NCBI RefSeq assembly: GCF_046195335.1
Contig: NZ_CP176093.1
Length of the DNA: 64,000 bases
Direction: 5' to 3' (one strand)
Origin: Methanospirillum lacunae
Lineage (GTDB): Archaea; Halobacteriota; Methanomicrobia; Methanomicrobiales; Methanospirillaceae
The position numbers were made by a program, and so were the translations under genes. Position 1 is the first letter of the stretch, and every line of letters starts with the position of its first letter. This document shows, one piece after another, positions 18,917 to 27,554 of this stretch. The notes under the pieces were generated by a model. That model was not told the DNA's origin, made no database searches, and saw only the letters and a list, made by a program, of their open reading frames with translations.

Positions 18917-19459
18917 ATGGGTAAGGTTCTTGTATACATCGCATCCAGTCTGGATGGGTTTATTGCACGACGTGATGACGATATATCCTGGCTGGACAAA
19001 TTTTCAGGTGATTCTGTTGATTACGGGTATACAGAGTTTATGAAAAATGTCGGTAACGCAATCATGGGAGCACGGACCTATGAACAATCTCTCCTTCACC
19101 CTGAACGATTACTCACTTCGGTTAAGAATTATATCATCACCCGAAGAGTCCTTAAAACGATTCCCGGTATTGATACTGTGTTCTGGCACGATTCACTATC
19201 AGACCTTGTTGCTACCATTAAAAAAGAATCTGACCTGGATATATTCATTGTCGGTGGTGGGCAGATAATCTCCCGGTTTATTGATGAAGGGCTGGTAGAC
19301 GAAGTACGACAGTTTATCGTTCCGGTGATTTTGCATGACGGCATCCCGCTTTATAGTCAACTCACAAGAGAGATCTCCCTTGACCTCATTGATACTGTGA
19401 AGTACCAGACCGGTATCGTTGAACTCAGGTATTCTCTGAACAATGAACAACATCAGTAG
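18917..19459 (+). CDS. Dihydrofolate reductase-like protein (RibD C-terminal domain)
   Basis: 180 aa. KVLVYIASSLDGFIARRDDD is the N-terminal strand and NADPH-proximal loop of the RibD_C/DHFR-like family; AIMGARTYEQ and FIVGGGQIISRFIDEGLVDE (the GGG cofactor loop) complete the fold. Length fits the stand-alone family, which reduces pterin or pyrimidine-like substrates with NADPH. True folate DHFR activity is not expected in an H4MPT-using methanogen, so the substrate is unknown. Single gene, 125 bp after the serpin on the same strand. Confidence 0.85.
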   Translation: MGKVLVYIASSLDGFIARRDDDISWLDKFSGDSVDYGYTEFMKNVGNAIMGARTYEQSLLHPERLLTSVKNYIITRRVLKTIPGIDTVFWHDSLSDLVATIKKESDLDIFIVGGGQIISRFIDEGLVDEVRQFIVPVILHDGIPLYSQLTREISLDLIDTVKYQTGIVELRYSLNNEQHQ

Positions 19460-19742
19460 TCTGAATGGAATGTCATTATCCAATCAATCTTGAAAATAAA
19501 CAAAACAGAAAATGTTTAAATTTTCGAAAAGCCGCCAGATCTTCACAATACACATACCCGGGCAAATTTTTGGGTTGATGCTAAATAATTCAAAATAGTT
19601 TTCGAATATTGTCCGAATATTATAATTTCAGAATTCCACTCACATTTCAAACAAAAATATCCGGAATGTAGAAAAAAGTTGTTTGTTTCCGTTCCTTAAA
19701 CTGGATTATCAATTATTCAACCGGAATATATGTATTCATCTC

Positions 19743-20429
19743 CTATCGCCCAGTTTTTCTTCTATTGGTACGTCGCTGGACAAGGTGATCCGGGTTCTCC
19801 ATCATGTTGTACATCATGTTAATGAACTCATCAGCAAATTGTTCTTTTGAAAACCCCTGAGATTCAAGTCGCTTCATGTCCCAGGAGTTCAGGTTGTGTA
19901 CACTGGTTGAAAACGTTGAAAGAAGGATGGAAAGAACAACCGGATCAATGTCAGACCGGATAGTCCCGTCTTTAATCCCGGCCTGGATTGCATCATCGTT
20001 CAGCGTGGATATTTCCTGTAAAACCCTGTGAACTGAGCAGAGTGCTTCGCTTTTTTCCTGATCCAAAGTCTCAAACCTGCCGGACCGATACGTACTGAGC
20101 ACCCTGTCGTAATCCGGGTATGTTATGACAAAGGTATGGTATGACATCCCGATAGCAGCGAGCTTTTCAATGCCGTTATCTAGATTTTTTACTGACTCGT
20201 ACATCATATCTGCAAGAATCCGGTACCCACGCTCAACGATGGATAGATAGAGGGATTCTTTATCCTGGAAATAGAGGTAGATGGTGGGCTTGGAGAGTTC
20301 AAGTGCCTCGGCAATATCATCCATCGAGACGGCGTCATATGGTCGGGCAAAGAAGAGTTTCTCTGCAGCATCGAATATTGCCTTTTTACGTACCTCTTTT
20401 TCACGCATTTTCCGTTCGCTGATTCCCAT
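19743..20429 (-). CDS. TetR/AcrR-family transcriptional regulator
   Basis: 228 aa. The N-terminal HTH is at ~14-60: IFDAAEKLFF, then MDDIAEALELSKPTIYLYFQ, the characteristic TetR recognition helix, then DKESLYLSIVERGY. The C-terminal ligand domain is all-helical. It ends with a basic tail (QRRTNRRKTGR). A perfect palindrome (20456-20465) lies 27 bp upstream of the start, suggesting autoregulation. The flavoprotein gene lies immediately upstream on the same strand, 109 bp away, so it is the most likely co-regulated target. Confidence 0.9.
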   Translation of the reverse strand: MGISERKMREKEVRKKAIFDAAEKLFFARPYDAVSMDDIAEALELSKPTIYLYFQDKESLYLSIVERGYRILADMMYESVKNLDNGIEKLAAIGMSYHTFVITYPDYDRVLSTYRSGRFETLDQEKSEALCSVHRVLQEISTLNDDAIQAGIKDGTIRSDIDPVVLSILLSTFSTSVHNLNSWDMKRLESQGFSKEQFADEFINMMYNMMENPDHLVQRRTNRRKTGR

Positions 20430-20455
20430 CTACACCTCTAAATTGACCGATTCAC

Positions 20456-20465
20456 ACTGATCAGT
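20456..20465. promoter_or_regulatory. Candidate TetR operator (ACTGATCAGT)
   Basis: ACTGATCAGT is a perfect 10-bp palindrome 27-36 bp before the TetR start, with a further half-site ATCAGTT about 10 bp away. Position and symmetry fit an autoregulatory operator. Confidence 0.5.
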
Positions 20466-20538
20466 CTGTTTTAATCAGTTAATAATAACCATCCGACCAT
20501 ACAGATCTGGAACCCTTAATTCTCTCTATAAATTCGGT

Positions 20539-21273
20539 TCAGTTCTCATTTCCTAACCGTTCGCATAACCCGGCGCAAACATGATTCACATGTATCATGT
20601 ACTGATCACGGGGAAGCAGATCGCGGCTGATCGCATCGAGGGTTGAATCTGCAATAGTTCCGGTAATGGCTAGTTCATGACCTGCCTGCCGGGCAGCACT
20701 TAATATTTCGTCAACAGCGAGACCCAACTCCATGGCCTGGTTCATTAACATTCCATGAGGACGGATCAAGGCCCCAACAAATTCTGCATTTATGTTTCTG
20801 GCAATTGCTTTCATATGGGCGATGGCTGGATCGAAGTTGTCCTTCTCCCACAAACCACAATTGGAGGCAAAGACTATTTTGCGGACCTTTTCATCACGGG
20901 GAACATGCCGGCAATGACCCTCATGGACCTCGATTGGCATAGTGATGAGGGGGACGAGCCGGTCGATGACCATCTTCATAGGACCGGTGACACCGTCGGT
21001 ATAAATTGGTGAGGCAAAAACAAGTACATCAGCATCCCGGGCTTTTGGAACCAGCCAGTCCATATCATCCGATTGTATGCATCGTCCGGATTTCCGGCAG
21101 AAACAGATAACGTCACCCCGACATGGGTTGACCTTGAGATTGTTGGTATAAAAAATCTGGACTTCAGCTCCTGCTTCCTTCATCCCTTCAAGGAAGGGAC
21201 CGAGAATCAATGCAGTATTCCCATTATCTTTGTGCGGACTTGCGTTGATGGCAACAACCTTTAATTGGTTCAT
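20539..21273 (-). CDS. Flavodoxin-fold NADPH-dependent FMN reductase
   Basis: About 245 aa from the ATG at 21273. KVVAINASPHKDNGNTALIL is the FMN-phosphate loop (SPxxxGNT); VFASPIYTDGVTGPMKMVID is the second FMN loop. Four Cys (PCRGDVICFCRKSGRCIQSD) lie where iron-sulfur flavoproteins carry their cluster, though the spacing differs from the compact motif. The C-terminal half is helical with a GLAVDEILSAARQAGHEL helix. Start choice: the frame is open to an ATG at 21324 and another at 21399, but the fold begins at 21273 and the extra residues are unlike the family. A 13+13 inverted repeat at 21363-21391 lies upstream. A likely role is electron transfer or quinone/nitro reduction, controlled by the adjacent TetR gene. 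Confidence 0.85.
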   Translation of the reverse strand: MNQLKVVAINASPHKDNGNTALILGPFLEGMKEAGAEVQIFYTNNLKVNPCRGDVICFCRKSGRCIQSDDMDWLVPKARDADVLVFASPIYTDGVTGPMKMVIDRLVPLITMPIEVHEGHCRHVPRDEKVRKIVFASNCGLWEKDNFDPAIAHMKAIARNINAEFVGALIRPHGMLMNQAMELGLAVDEILSAARQAGHELAITGTIADSTLDAISRDLLPRDQYMIHVNHVCAGLCERLGNEN

Positions 21274-21362
21274 AGTTCCGGAAATCCTGGAAGAACCCGG
21301 TGCCTGATGATCTGTGTGGTTCATGGTGATCGCTAAATCTATATTACTGCAAGTATGTATAA

Positions 21363-21391
21363 TACTATTGGTAATTATATTACTAATAGTA
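21363..21391. promoter_or_regulatory. Long inverted repeat, candidate TetR-type operator
   Basis: TACTATTGGTAAT-TAT-ATTACTAATAGTA: 13-bp arms with one mismatch and a 3-bp centre, upstream of the flavoprotein gene. It shares CTATTGGTAA with the repeat at 55750-55767 before another TetR gene. Confidence 0.55.
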
Positions 21392-21730
21392 AATAGCATA
21401 AAGAAAGACTAATCGAATAATCTCTGACATCTACATTTCAGGTTCAATTATAAAAGCAGTCCTTTTTTAAGGACAGTATGAGGATGAGTCACTGAATGAT
21501 GGGGATATATCTCTTGAAACATTATTTTTGCCCCTCTAAGAGTGTCTTCTATAGTGCAGGATAAGAATCTGTTATTTATAATTATTATATAAAAAAAGGA
21601 TTTTCGTCCTTCCGAAATAAATTCTTCGGTTCGGTTTGTTCTGATATTACATGACGGAATGAAAGAATGATTAAGACATTGTCCGGATTTTATCAATACT
21701 TACAAATATCGATCAATCCCATTTACCAAG
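21392..21730. other. Gap without a recognisable gene
   Basis: AT-rich divergent intergenic region. A minus-strand frame at 21448-21696 has Ile/Asn/Lys-rich, non-protein-like composition and no initiation signal, so I do not call it. Confidence 0.4.
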
Positions 21731-22072
21731 ATGGAAAGAATCTTCCTTTTATGCTGGCTGTTTGTGATATCTATGGGAGCCGGGGTAGTATCAGGCGAAC
21801 AACCTATAGATCTGAACAATAATTTGAGTTATCTGATTAACTCTTCAATGGGTCTTTCAAATAATACCACGGTAAACATCTACATCAATATGCCGATAAG
21901 CGTGTATGTTGAGAAAGGTGATGGATTTCACATATTACATATTGGAGATGAAAACCTGACGACTGCCATCTTTAATAGTACGGATAAAAAAGAAACGTCC
22001 GGGTATGAATTTAAAGATGTAATCTTGTCTCAAGGTCCGTTTGTGAATTTAAACCTCACCGGGAATACATGA
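21731..22072 (+). CDS. Small secreted protein
   Basis: 113 aa. A clear signal peptide (MERIFLLCWLFVISMGAGVV, then SGEQ) is followed by ~90 residues rich in Asn/Thr with several N-glycosylation sequons (NNTT, NLTT, NSTD, NLTG), typical of exported archaeal proteins. No domain recognised. Predicted beta-rich. It stands alone between AT-rich spacers. Confidence 0.65.
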   Translation: MERIFLLCWLFVISMGAGVVSGEQPIDLNNNLSYLINSSMGLSNNTTVNIYINMPISVYVEKGDGFHILHIGDENLTTAIFNSTDKKETSGYEFKDVILSQGPFVNLNLTGNT

Positions 22073-22467
22073 AATCATAGGCTATATTGAGGTGATACCA
22101 AAGATATGATACGTTAAAGTAATGGTCTTGCCGTTGGGTTTGATTACTCCTGGATATATGGAGTATGTTATAATTATTCAGAAACTCCTGGATATCATAA
22201 TTTCTGACATTTAATTGGTCCATTATAGTGTAATGAGATCTGTATACAGATTGAGTGTATAACTTACTGACACAGGCCAACGGTTTGGATTATTATTGGT
22301 ATATTTTGGTTCCTTTTTGAAAGAACAGAAATTGGATCTTTACCCATCTAAAAAAACAGTATTATTGAATCATTACAGTGGTCAAGGTTTTTAGCATAAA
22401 AAAATTTCGAAAAGTGGTGTTGACCGTATTAGCATTATTATCATCTCCTATTCTCCGTTTTACGTCG
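22073..22467. other. Gap without a recognisable gene
   Basis: AT-rich spacer leading into the promoter of the TetR gene at 22518. Nothing further supported. Confidence 0.4.
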
Positions 22468-22496
22468 AAAACTTAACTGCTTCTATTATAAGTTTT
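22468..22496. promoter_or_regulatory. Inverted repeat before TetR gene
   Basis: AAAACTTA-13 nt-TAAGTTTT, perfect 8-bp arms, ending 21 bp before the TetR start at 22518. Position over the likely transcription start fits autoregulation. Confidence 0.45.
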
Positions 22497-22517
22497 TATA
22501 GCCATACCTTTTAATGA

Positions 22518-23144
22518 ATGCCTAAAGTTATTCCTGGCTATAAAGATGATGCAAAAAGGAAGATTATTCAGGCAGCTATTGATGTTATTGCAGAACGGGG
22601 ATTTGCCTTAACTACCATTGATGAGATTGCTACCCGACTTGGAGTGAGTAAAGGAGCAGTATATTGGTACTTTCCAAATAAGGATGCCCTTGTAAAAGAA
22701 GTCTATACGTATATTGAAGAAGATTTTAAGCGAGTTCATTACAAGAAATATTATAATCAGTCAATAAACAAATTTTTGCAGATTCTCTTTAATAAATTCT
22801 CTTCAAACGACTATAAATTACGGAGAGTTTTTTTTGAGATGGTTGCGTTAGCTCAACGAAGTACCATAGAGAAGAATTCACTCTCCAAATTCCTTATGGA
22901 TTTTGTACAAACAATAAAAGAGATTATTGAGATTGAACAAAAAAATCATCAATTGGATGATGATATTGATCCGGAAACCTTTGCGTTTTTAGTAGTAAGT
23001 CAGTATCTTGGAATACACCTGTTATCCACATTATGGTTGTCCCAGGACAAAACGGATAAGATTTGGGATGGCTTTGAATCTCACATGTTTACAAAAAACC
23101 AAGTGGACTCAAAAGTTCCAAAAACCCAGTCAAAGACGAAATAA
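22518..23144 (+). CDS. TetR-family transcriptional regulator
   Basis: 208 aa. HTH at ~12-58: IIQAAIDVIAERGFALTTID, then EIATRLGVSKGAVYWYFPNK, a canonical TetR DNA-binding domain. The C-terminal helical ligand domain ends with a Lys/Ser tail (SKVPKTQSKTK). It is flanked by inverted repeats at 22468-22496 (own promoter) and 23250-23263 (promoter of the following operon), making the downstream methyltransferase cluster its likely target. Confidence 0.9.
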   Translation: MPKVIPGYKDDAKRKIIQAAIDVIAERGFALTTIDEIATRLGVSKGAVYWYFPNKDALVKEVYTYIEEDFKRVHYKKYYNQSINKFLQILFNKFSSNDYKLRRVFFEMVALAQRSTIEKNSLSKFLMDFVQTIKEIIEIEQKNHQLDDDIDPETFAFLVVSQYLGIHLLSTLWLSQDKTDKIWDGFESHMFTKNQVDSKVPKTQSKTK

Positions 23145-23235
23145 AAGGTTCCACTTCTATTTTTAGCATTAATGTTATACTGTTTATGGCATACCATGTA
23201 GAGATGACAACTGTGAACCCGGTGTCTTTGTAACG

Positions 23236-23263
23236 CATATATTTATATGACACTTTAAAGTGT
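23236..23263 (+). promoter_or_regulatory. TATA box with overlapping 14-bp palindrome
   Basis: CATATATTTATATGA (TATA-like) is followed at once by the perfect palindrome ACACTTTAAAGTGT (23250-23263), placed where transcription would start. Candidate regulated promoter of the 23931-26471 operon, which would give a leader of about 660 nt. Confidence 0.5.
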
Positions 23264-23930
23264 TGGGAATAATTTCAGCCATCGTTTCCCAAACTAAGGT
23301 GTTTTTTTAAAAATATGACTCCATTTTTAATATAAATAATTAATTATAGTATTGAATTCTTATAAATTATCAATTTGCATCCATCAAAATCCCAAATATT
23401 TACCGTTATGATATTTTTTATGATTTATAGGATTTATTCGAGATTAAAATTGTAATTAATTGAAACGCTAATTTTTCTGAAGTTTTTTGTAGTAGTAATT
23501 ATTAATTATGGTTTTTCTTGAACATAACGTATGAATACATTTATAGCATCAGAAAACATACGATCAAGAATGTTAACTGATAGGATCAAATGGATAAAAA
23601 ACACTGATTGCATTAAAAGAATTAAGAAATTTACAATTTTCAGGAGAATTAATTTATGTTTAATCCTGATTATGAAAAGAACAACCAGGAATCTCGGATA
23701 CTTAATCCATCACGGTGTTTTGCAATCAAAAGGGAATGATAATTCAAATATTTTGAGAAAAATCACATTAAAGTCTGGTATAAAGAGAAGAGAGAATTGG
23801 AATATAATTAAGATTGTTATTCCTAACCGGTTAAATCCTGATCTTTGTGCATTGCTCCAGTATCTCAACTGGCAATATGGTAAACTCATTCTGAAACTAC
23901 CTCTCCCATCATCATCTGGAGGTATCAGAT
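23264..23930 (+). other. Long AT-rich leader or spacer; doubtful ORF 23531-23938
   Basis: This stretch holds an open frame of 135 codons (23531-23938) ending inside the next gene. It has no ribosome-binding site, is very rich in Ile, Asn, Lys and Arg, and matches nothing I know. It could be a real lineage-specific protein, a decayed gene, or the untranslated leader of the cluster. Confidence 0.3.
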
Positions 23931-24635
23931 ATGACTGATTTCCTGGATAACAAGAGAAATGCGAATACAAAAAGTATTTTCTCAATAATAAAGATACTAC
24001 TTTTTTTTAATCTTCCAAATGGAATCCTGTTGTTTTTATCCGCTGGAACGGTTTATTGGGCAATGGGCTGGCTATATATTCTGATTTTCCTAATAACCAA
24101 CTCATTCATCTCGATATATATCAATTCAGACCTCTCAAATGAACGAATAAAAAAGCATACCAATTCAAAAAAATGGGATCATTATCTTTTGATACTTATA
24201 TTCCTGTTTGGAGTAATTGTCTGGATTATCGCGGGTCTTGATCACAGGTTTGGTTGGTCTGGCAATATTCCGATAACAATCCAGGTTTTTTCTACATTAA
24301 TGGTTATTTTTGGCAATGTTCTCTTTACATGGGGTATCCTATCTAATAATTATTTTTCAACGACAGTACGAATTCAGTCTGAACGTGGTCATCTGGTAAT
24401 TTCTCATGGCCCTTATCGATTTCTTCGTCATCCTGGTTATCTTGGAGTATGTTCCTACACAATTTTCCAATGTTTTATGCTGGGTTCTGTCTGGGCCCTC
24501 GTTCCGGCAGCGGTTGTAGTTGTAGCGTTTGTCATTAGAACATACCTGGAGGATGAAACCTTACAGAGAGAATTGACCGGCTACAAAGAGTATGCAAAAA
24601 ATGTCCGGTATCGTCTCATTCCGGAAATGTGGTAA
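23931..24635 (+). CDS. Isoprenylcysteine carboxylmethyltransferase-family membrane protein
   Basis: 234 aa, five or six TM helices. The C-terminal catalytic signature is present: HGPYRFLRHPGYLGVCSYTI (residues ~160-180), then RTYLEDETLQRELTGYKEYA and VRYRLIPEMW, characteristic of the ICMT/PEMT family that binds SAM within the membrane. A strong ribosome-binding site (GGAGG) precedes the ATG by 9 nt. Family members methylate prenylated or lipid-like acceptors; archaea lack protein prenylation of the eukaryotic type, so the acceptor is unknown. It overlaps or abuts a second methyltransferase gene (2-bp gap), suggesting joint action. Confidence 0.87.
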   Translation: MTDFLDNKRNANTKSIFSIIKILLFFNLPNGILLFLSAGTVYWAMGWLYILIFLITNSFISIYINSDLSNERIKKHTNSKKWDHYLLILIFLFGVIVWIIAGLDHRFGWSGNIPITIQVFSTLMVIFGNVLFTWGILSNNYFSTTVRIQSERGHLVISHGPYRFLRHPGYLGVCSYTIFQCFMLGSVWALVPAAVVVVAFVIRTYLEDETLQRELTGYKEYAKNVRYRLIPEMW

Positions 24636-24637
24636 AC

Positions 24638-25507
24638 ATGAAGAAAAGACCTAGCAGAATGGCTGAGGGTATGGCGATGCATCGTCTGGCTGAAACAATG
24701 CTTCCTGAAGATGTGAGAATATTCTCAGATCCATATGCTGTTCATTTTATTAACCCGGAGATCCTGAAGTTTGCAGCAGAACATCCACGTGAAGCAGAAC
24801 AGAAAGTTCAGGAGATGGAAAACCAATTTCCGGGTCTGGGAAACTCAATTCGTGCCAGGGTCTCATATTTTGATCTAGTTCTTAAAGAGTGCATTTCGCA
24901 CGATATTACTCAACTGATAATTCTCGGAGCCGGTTATGACACCCGTCCGTATCGGATTCCTGAAATAGACAACAATTTTAAGGTTTTTGAAGTAGACCAC
25001 CCAGACACTCAGTCGTTCAAAAAAGAGATAATAACACGAATTCTTGGAAAATTGCCCGGTAATGTAACCTATATCCCGTTAAATCTTGAAACTGGAGATT
25101 TAGATCTCGCAATATCATCTACATGCTTCAGCGAATTAAAGAAAACCCTTGTAATTATGGAAGGCCTGATTATGTATCTTTCATCAGACTCCATTCACAG
25201 GATATTTTCATATTTCTCACAGAGATGTCCGGTTGGAAGTAAGATCCTTTTTGATTATTATCCAGAATCTGTGGTTAGTGGAGAAAAAAATGAGTATGCT
25301 AAAAATATTGTAAAATTTACTCAGATGAATGGTGAACCACTGAAATTTGGTATTCCTGATAATGATGAGAGAGTTTTTTTGAGTCAGTGGAATTTTTCTG
25401 AAATCAGAATTGTCAGTAGTGAAGAGTATAAAAAACTCCTATTTACTGGGAAAAATGCGAATCGATGTGTTTGTGACTTTCTTTCATTCATGGAAGTGAC
25501 TATCTGA
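24638..25507 (+). CDS. Leucine carboxyl methyltransferase-type SAM methyltransferase
   Basis: About 290 aa. IILGAGYDTRPYRI (motif I of the LCMT/PPM1 family, residues ~92-105), FEVDHPDTQSFKK (acidic ribose-binding residues), VIMEGLIMYLSSDSIHRIFS and DFLSFMEV. N-terminal FSDPYAVHFI and IRARVSYFD are also family hallmarks. Family members O-methylate carboxyl groups or polyketide-like products. The ATG at 24638 is 2 bp after the previous stop; a GTG nine bases earlier overlaps it but is less likely. The 3-prime end overlaps the Cys-rich gene by one base. Confidence 0.87.
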   Translation: MKKRPSRMAEGMAMHRLAETMLPEDVRIFSDPYAVHFINPEILKFAAEHPREAEQKVQEMENQFPGLGNSIRARVSYFDLVLKECISHDITQLIILGAGYDTRPYRIPEIDNNFKVFEVDHPDTQSFKKEIITRILGKLPGNVTYIPLNLETGDLDLAISSTCFSELKKTLVIMEGLIMYLSSDSIHRIFSYFSQRCPVGSKILFDYYPESVVSGEKNEYAKNIVKFTQMNGEPLKFGIPDNDERVFLSQWNFSEIRIVSSEEYKKLLFTGKNANRCVCDFLSFMEVTI

Positions 25508-25716
25508 TGAACACTGATTCATATCTTAATCCTGATTATCTTGCAAACAGACCTACAGGAACATGTTGTGTTGTCTGCAAAAAACGTGAAGGATGCCCGT
25601 TTGAAAGTGCTGGCAGAAAATGCCTTCTGGATCACAAGAATTGTAATGTGTGTAATCACTGGGATGAAAGAGGGTGTATTCTCTTTCAATTTGATAAAAA
25701 ATTCCTTAAATTGTAA
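25507..25716 (+). CDS. Cysteine-rich mini-protein, probable metal binder
   Basis: 69 aa with nine Cys: TCCVVCKKREGCPF, then CLLDHKNCNVCNHW and RGC. CxxC-type pairs and conserved His fit a zinc or iron-sulfur centre. The start codon shares its A with the stop of the upstream methyltransferase (TGATGA), so it is translationally coupled and very probably real. No known family recognised. It may be a small electron carrier or regulatory partner of the two methyltransferases. Confidence 0.7.
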   Translation: MNTDSYLNPDYLANRPTGTCCVVCKKREGCPFESAGRKCLLDHKNCNVCNHWDERGCILFQFDKKFLKL

Positions 25717-25736
25717 ATGTAGGATTGTTGTCTCAC

Positions 25737-26471
25737 ATGCCCAAAATTGACTGCAATGGTATCTCACTGTATTATGAAGTGTATGGAACAGGGATTCCAA
25801 TTCTTGTTATCTGGGGAATTGGAGGTGAAATCCTCCCATTTATAGAATCACTCAAGCAAAAGGCCCATGGGCTGTACCAGATTATTAATTTTGATACCAG
25901 GGGTTCGGGGCGATCAGATAAACCTGATCGTGAATATTCAATTGAAATGATGGCAGATGATACAGCATCGCTCATGGATTCCTTAAATATCAGGTCTGCT
26001 CATATCCTGGGAATATCCACCGGTTCTCGGATTGCCCTGTCACTTGCCAGTAGGTATCCAAATAAGGTAAAAAGTCTTATTCTTCATGTAGCCGCTGCCC
26101 GTTCACCTGGATCTGACGAACCTGAAGCACAGGAAGTATATGACCGATTATATAACACGATGATAATGCCTGGCTTTATGGAAAAAGCATTGCTTTATCC
26201 TCCGACTATACCGTCATTTAAAAGACTGTTTAAGGCACTGGTTACTTTTAACGGAGTTCAACTGTTGTCATCAATTCATGTTCCTACTCGTATCATCAAT
26301 ACAACATCTGATCGGTCAACTCCGGTCTCAATGGCTCAGGAATTGCATGAAAAGATATGGCGTTCTCAATTAATTCTTCTTGATGGGGATCATATGATTG
26401 CAAGAACAGATCCTGAACAGATTACTGATCATGTCATGGTATTTTTAAAAAGTCTGGAAACATCCAAATAA
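25737..26471 (+). CDS. Alpha/beta hydrolase
   Basis: 244 aa. YYEVYGTGIPILVIWGIGGE gives the first strands and oxyanion loop; FDTRGSGRSDKP is a common block; GISTGSRIALSLASRYP is the nucleophile elbow (Ser at G-I-S-T-G). The acid is in NTTSDRSTP and the His in DGDHMIARTDPEQI. A TTG 12 bases upstream opens the frame, but ATG 25737 aligns with family starts. It ends the TetR-linked cluster, 20 bp after the Cys-rich gene. Such a hydrolase could cleave a methyl ester made by the upstream enzymes; this is inference. Confidence 0.85.
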   Translation: MPKIDCNGISLYYEVYGTGIPILVIWGIGGEILPFIESLKQKAHGLYQIINFDTRGSGRSDKPDREYSIEMMADDTASLMDSLNIRSAHILGISTGSRIALSLASRYPNKVKSLILHVAAARSPGSDEPEAQEVYDRLYNTMIMPGFMEKALLYPPTIPSFKRLFKALVTFNGVQLLSSIHVPTRIINTTSDRSTPVSMAQELHEKIWRSQLILLDGDHMIARTDPEQITDHVMVFLKSLETSK

Positions 26472-26797
26472 ACTCAAATAATCGTGTGAATATTGAGTAT
26501 GGCAGCATTAGTTCAGAGATAGAAATCCCATAATTTAAATTATGAATCCCAAAGAGGTTATTGTTACTCATTTCCTTGAAAAAACCTTTTTATAACATTT
26601 TACTTTTATGGATTAGTTATTATAGAACTACCGTAACAGTACCTCTTATTACTTTATTTTCGAAATATTACCCTGGAATTTTTGATATAATTTTTTTGGT
26701 TGTGAGGGGCCATAATTGCGGTTATAAGTAATTGTAATCCCTGGAATAGAACTGATCTAATTTTCCTCTCAATAGAAAAATGCGATTTTTTTTAAAA
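26472..26797. other. Gap without a recognisable gene
   Basis: AT-rich convergent intergenic region; contains T-runs suitable for termination but no clear hairpin. Confidence 0.4.
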
Positions 26798-27139
26798 TTA
26801 GTTTCCCGGATGTTGATTATCACTGATCATCTGTTTTAGTTTTTCCATATATTCATCTTTTTTCCAGAACTCCTCGAAATTTTTAAAGTAATCTTCCCAG
26901 GCTTCTTCTACGAGTGGCTTACCACATCGGTTACAAAACCTGTCTGGTGGTTCATTCATAAATTTGCAGGATTTACATAATCCGGGCAATTCATCTTTGA
27001 AAAATTGTAAAAAGGCCTCTTCGACTACTGATGTAACCGAACGGCCTTCATTTTTTGCTTTTTCTTTAATCTTTTGAACTAAGTATGCTGATATTCTTGC
27101 AGAGAAGTGTTCTTTGTTATCCTCAAATTTGTTAGACAT
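26798..27139 (-). CDS. Ribbon-helix-helix protein with zinc ribbon
   Basis: 113 aa. Residues ~10-48 (FSARISAYLVQKIKEKAKNE, then RSVTSVVEEAFLQFF) form a ribbon-helix-helix DNA-binding motif. A zinc ribbon follows (CKSCKFMNEPPDRFCNRCGK, ~56-76), then an acidic helical tail (EEAWEDYFKNFEEFWKKDEY). This looks like a small archaeal transcription factor. No adjacent same-strand partner, so targets are unknown. A TATA-like tract (ATTATACGAA on the minus strand) lies 10-25 bp before the start. Confidence 0.75.
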   Translation of the reverse strand: MSNKFEDNKEHFSARISAYLVQKIKEKAKNEGRSVTSVVEEAFLQFFKDELPGLCKSCKFMNEPPDRFCNRCGKPLVEEAWEDYFKNFEEFWKKDEYMEKLKQMISDNQHPGN

Positions 27140-27554
27140 AATGTAACACAGAATATTATACGAATTTGTATAAATTCTTTATGTTCAATTGTTTCCCAAC
27201 TTAAAACTAAATACCCCCCCGTTCCTCCCTGAAGCTTTACTCGAGAAAATTGAAAAAATCCATGTTGTATTTCAAAAAAGTAAGTGTAATATCTTTCAAT
27301 CGAACCGGTTTGAATTTTTTTTGTATGAACCGATAAAAACTCTTCATAATCATAAAAAATCCCTATGGAGATCTTCAAAAGTATATAATAATTCTGTACG
27401 CACTACAGACTTAAAATTCTGTGTTTTAAATTTAAATAAATTAGGTTTTTTTTGTAAATTAGCACTTCATTTGAAGAGTATTTACCCTCATGTCCAATAT
27501 TAGGATGCATACAAAGTCGGGATGTAGGTCTCGTCTTGTAAGGAGAGGAAAATC
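27140..27554. other. Gap without a recognisable gene
   Basis: AT-rich divergent region. Overlapping frames on both strands have low-complexity composition and are not called. The 3-prime end carries the ribosome-binding site (GGAGAGG) of the next gene. Confidence 0.4.

Noticed and set aside
21448..21696. 82-codon minus-strand open frame
   Set aside because: Composition dominated by Ile, Phe, Ser and Lys, no ribosome-binding site, no motif; chance frame in an AT-rich spacer.
23531..23938. 135-codon plus-strand open frame before the ICMT-type gene
   Set aside because: No initiation signal, biased composition and overlap with the next gene; kept only as a doubtful note in the leader entry.
27079..27503. 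Open frames on both strands upstream of the secreted protein gene
   Set aside because: They overlap each other and the RHH gene, are Phe/Lys/Asn-rich and lack protein-like pattern.
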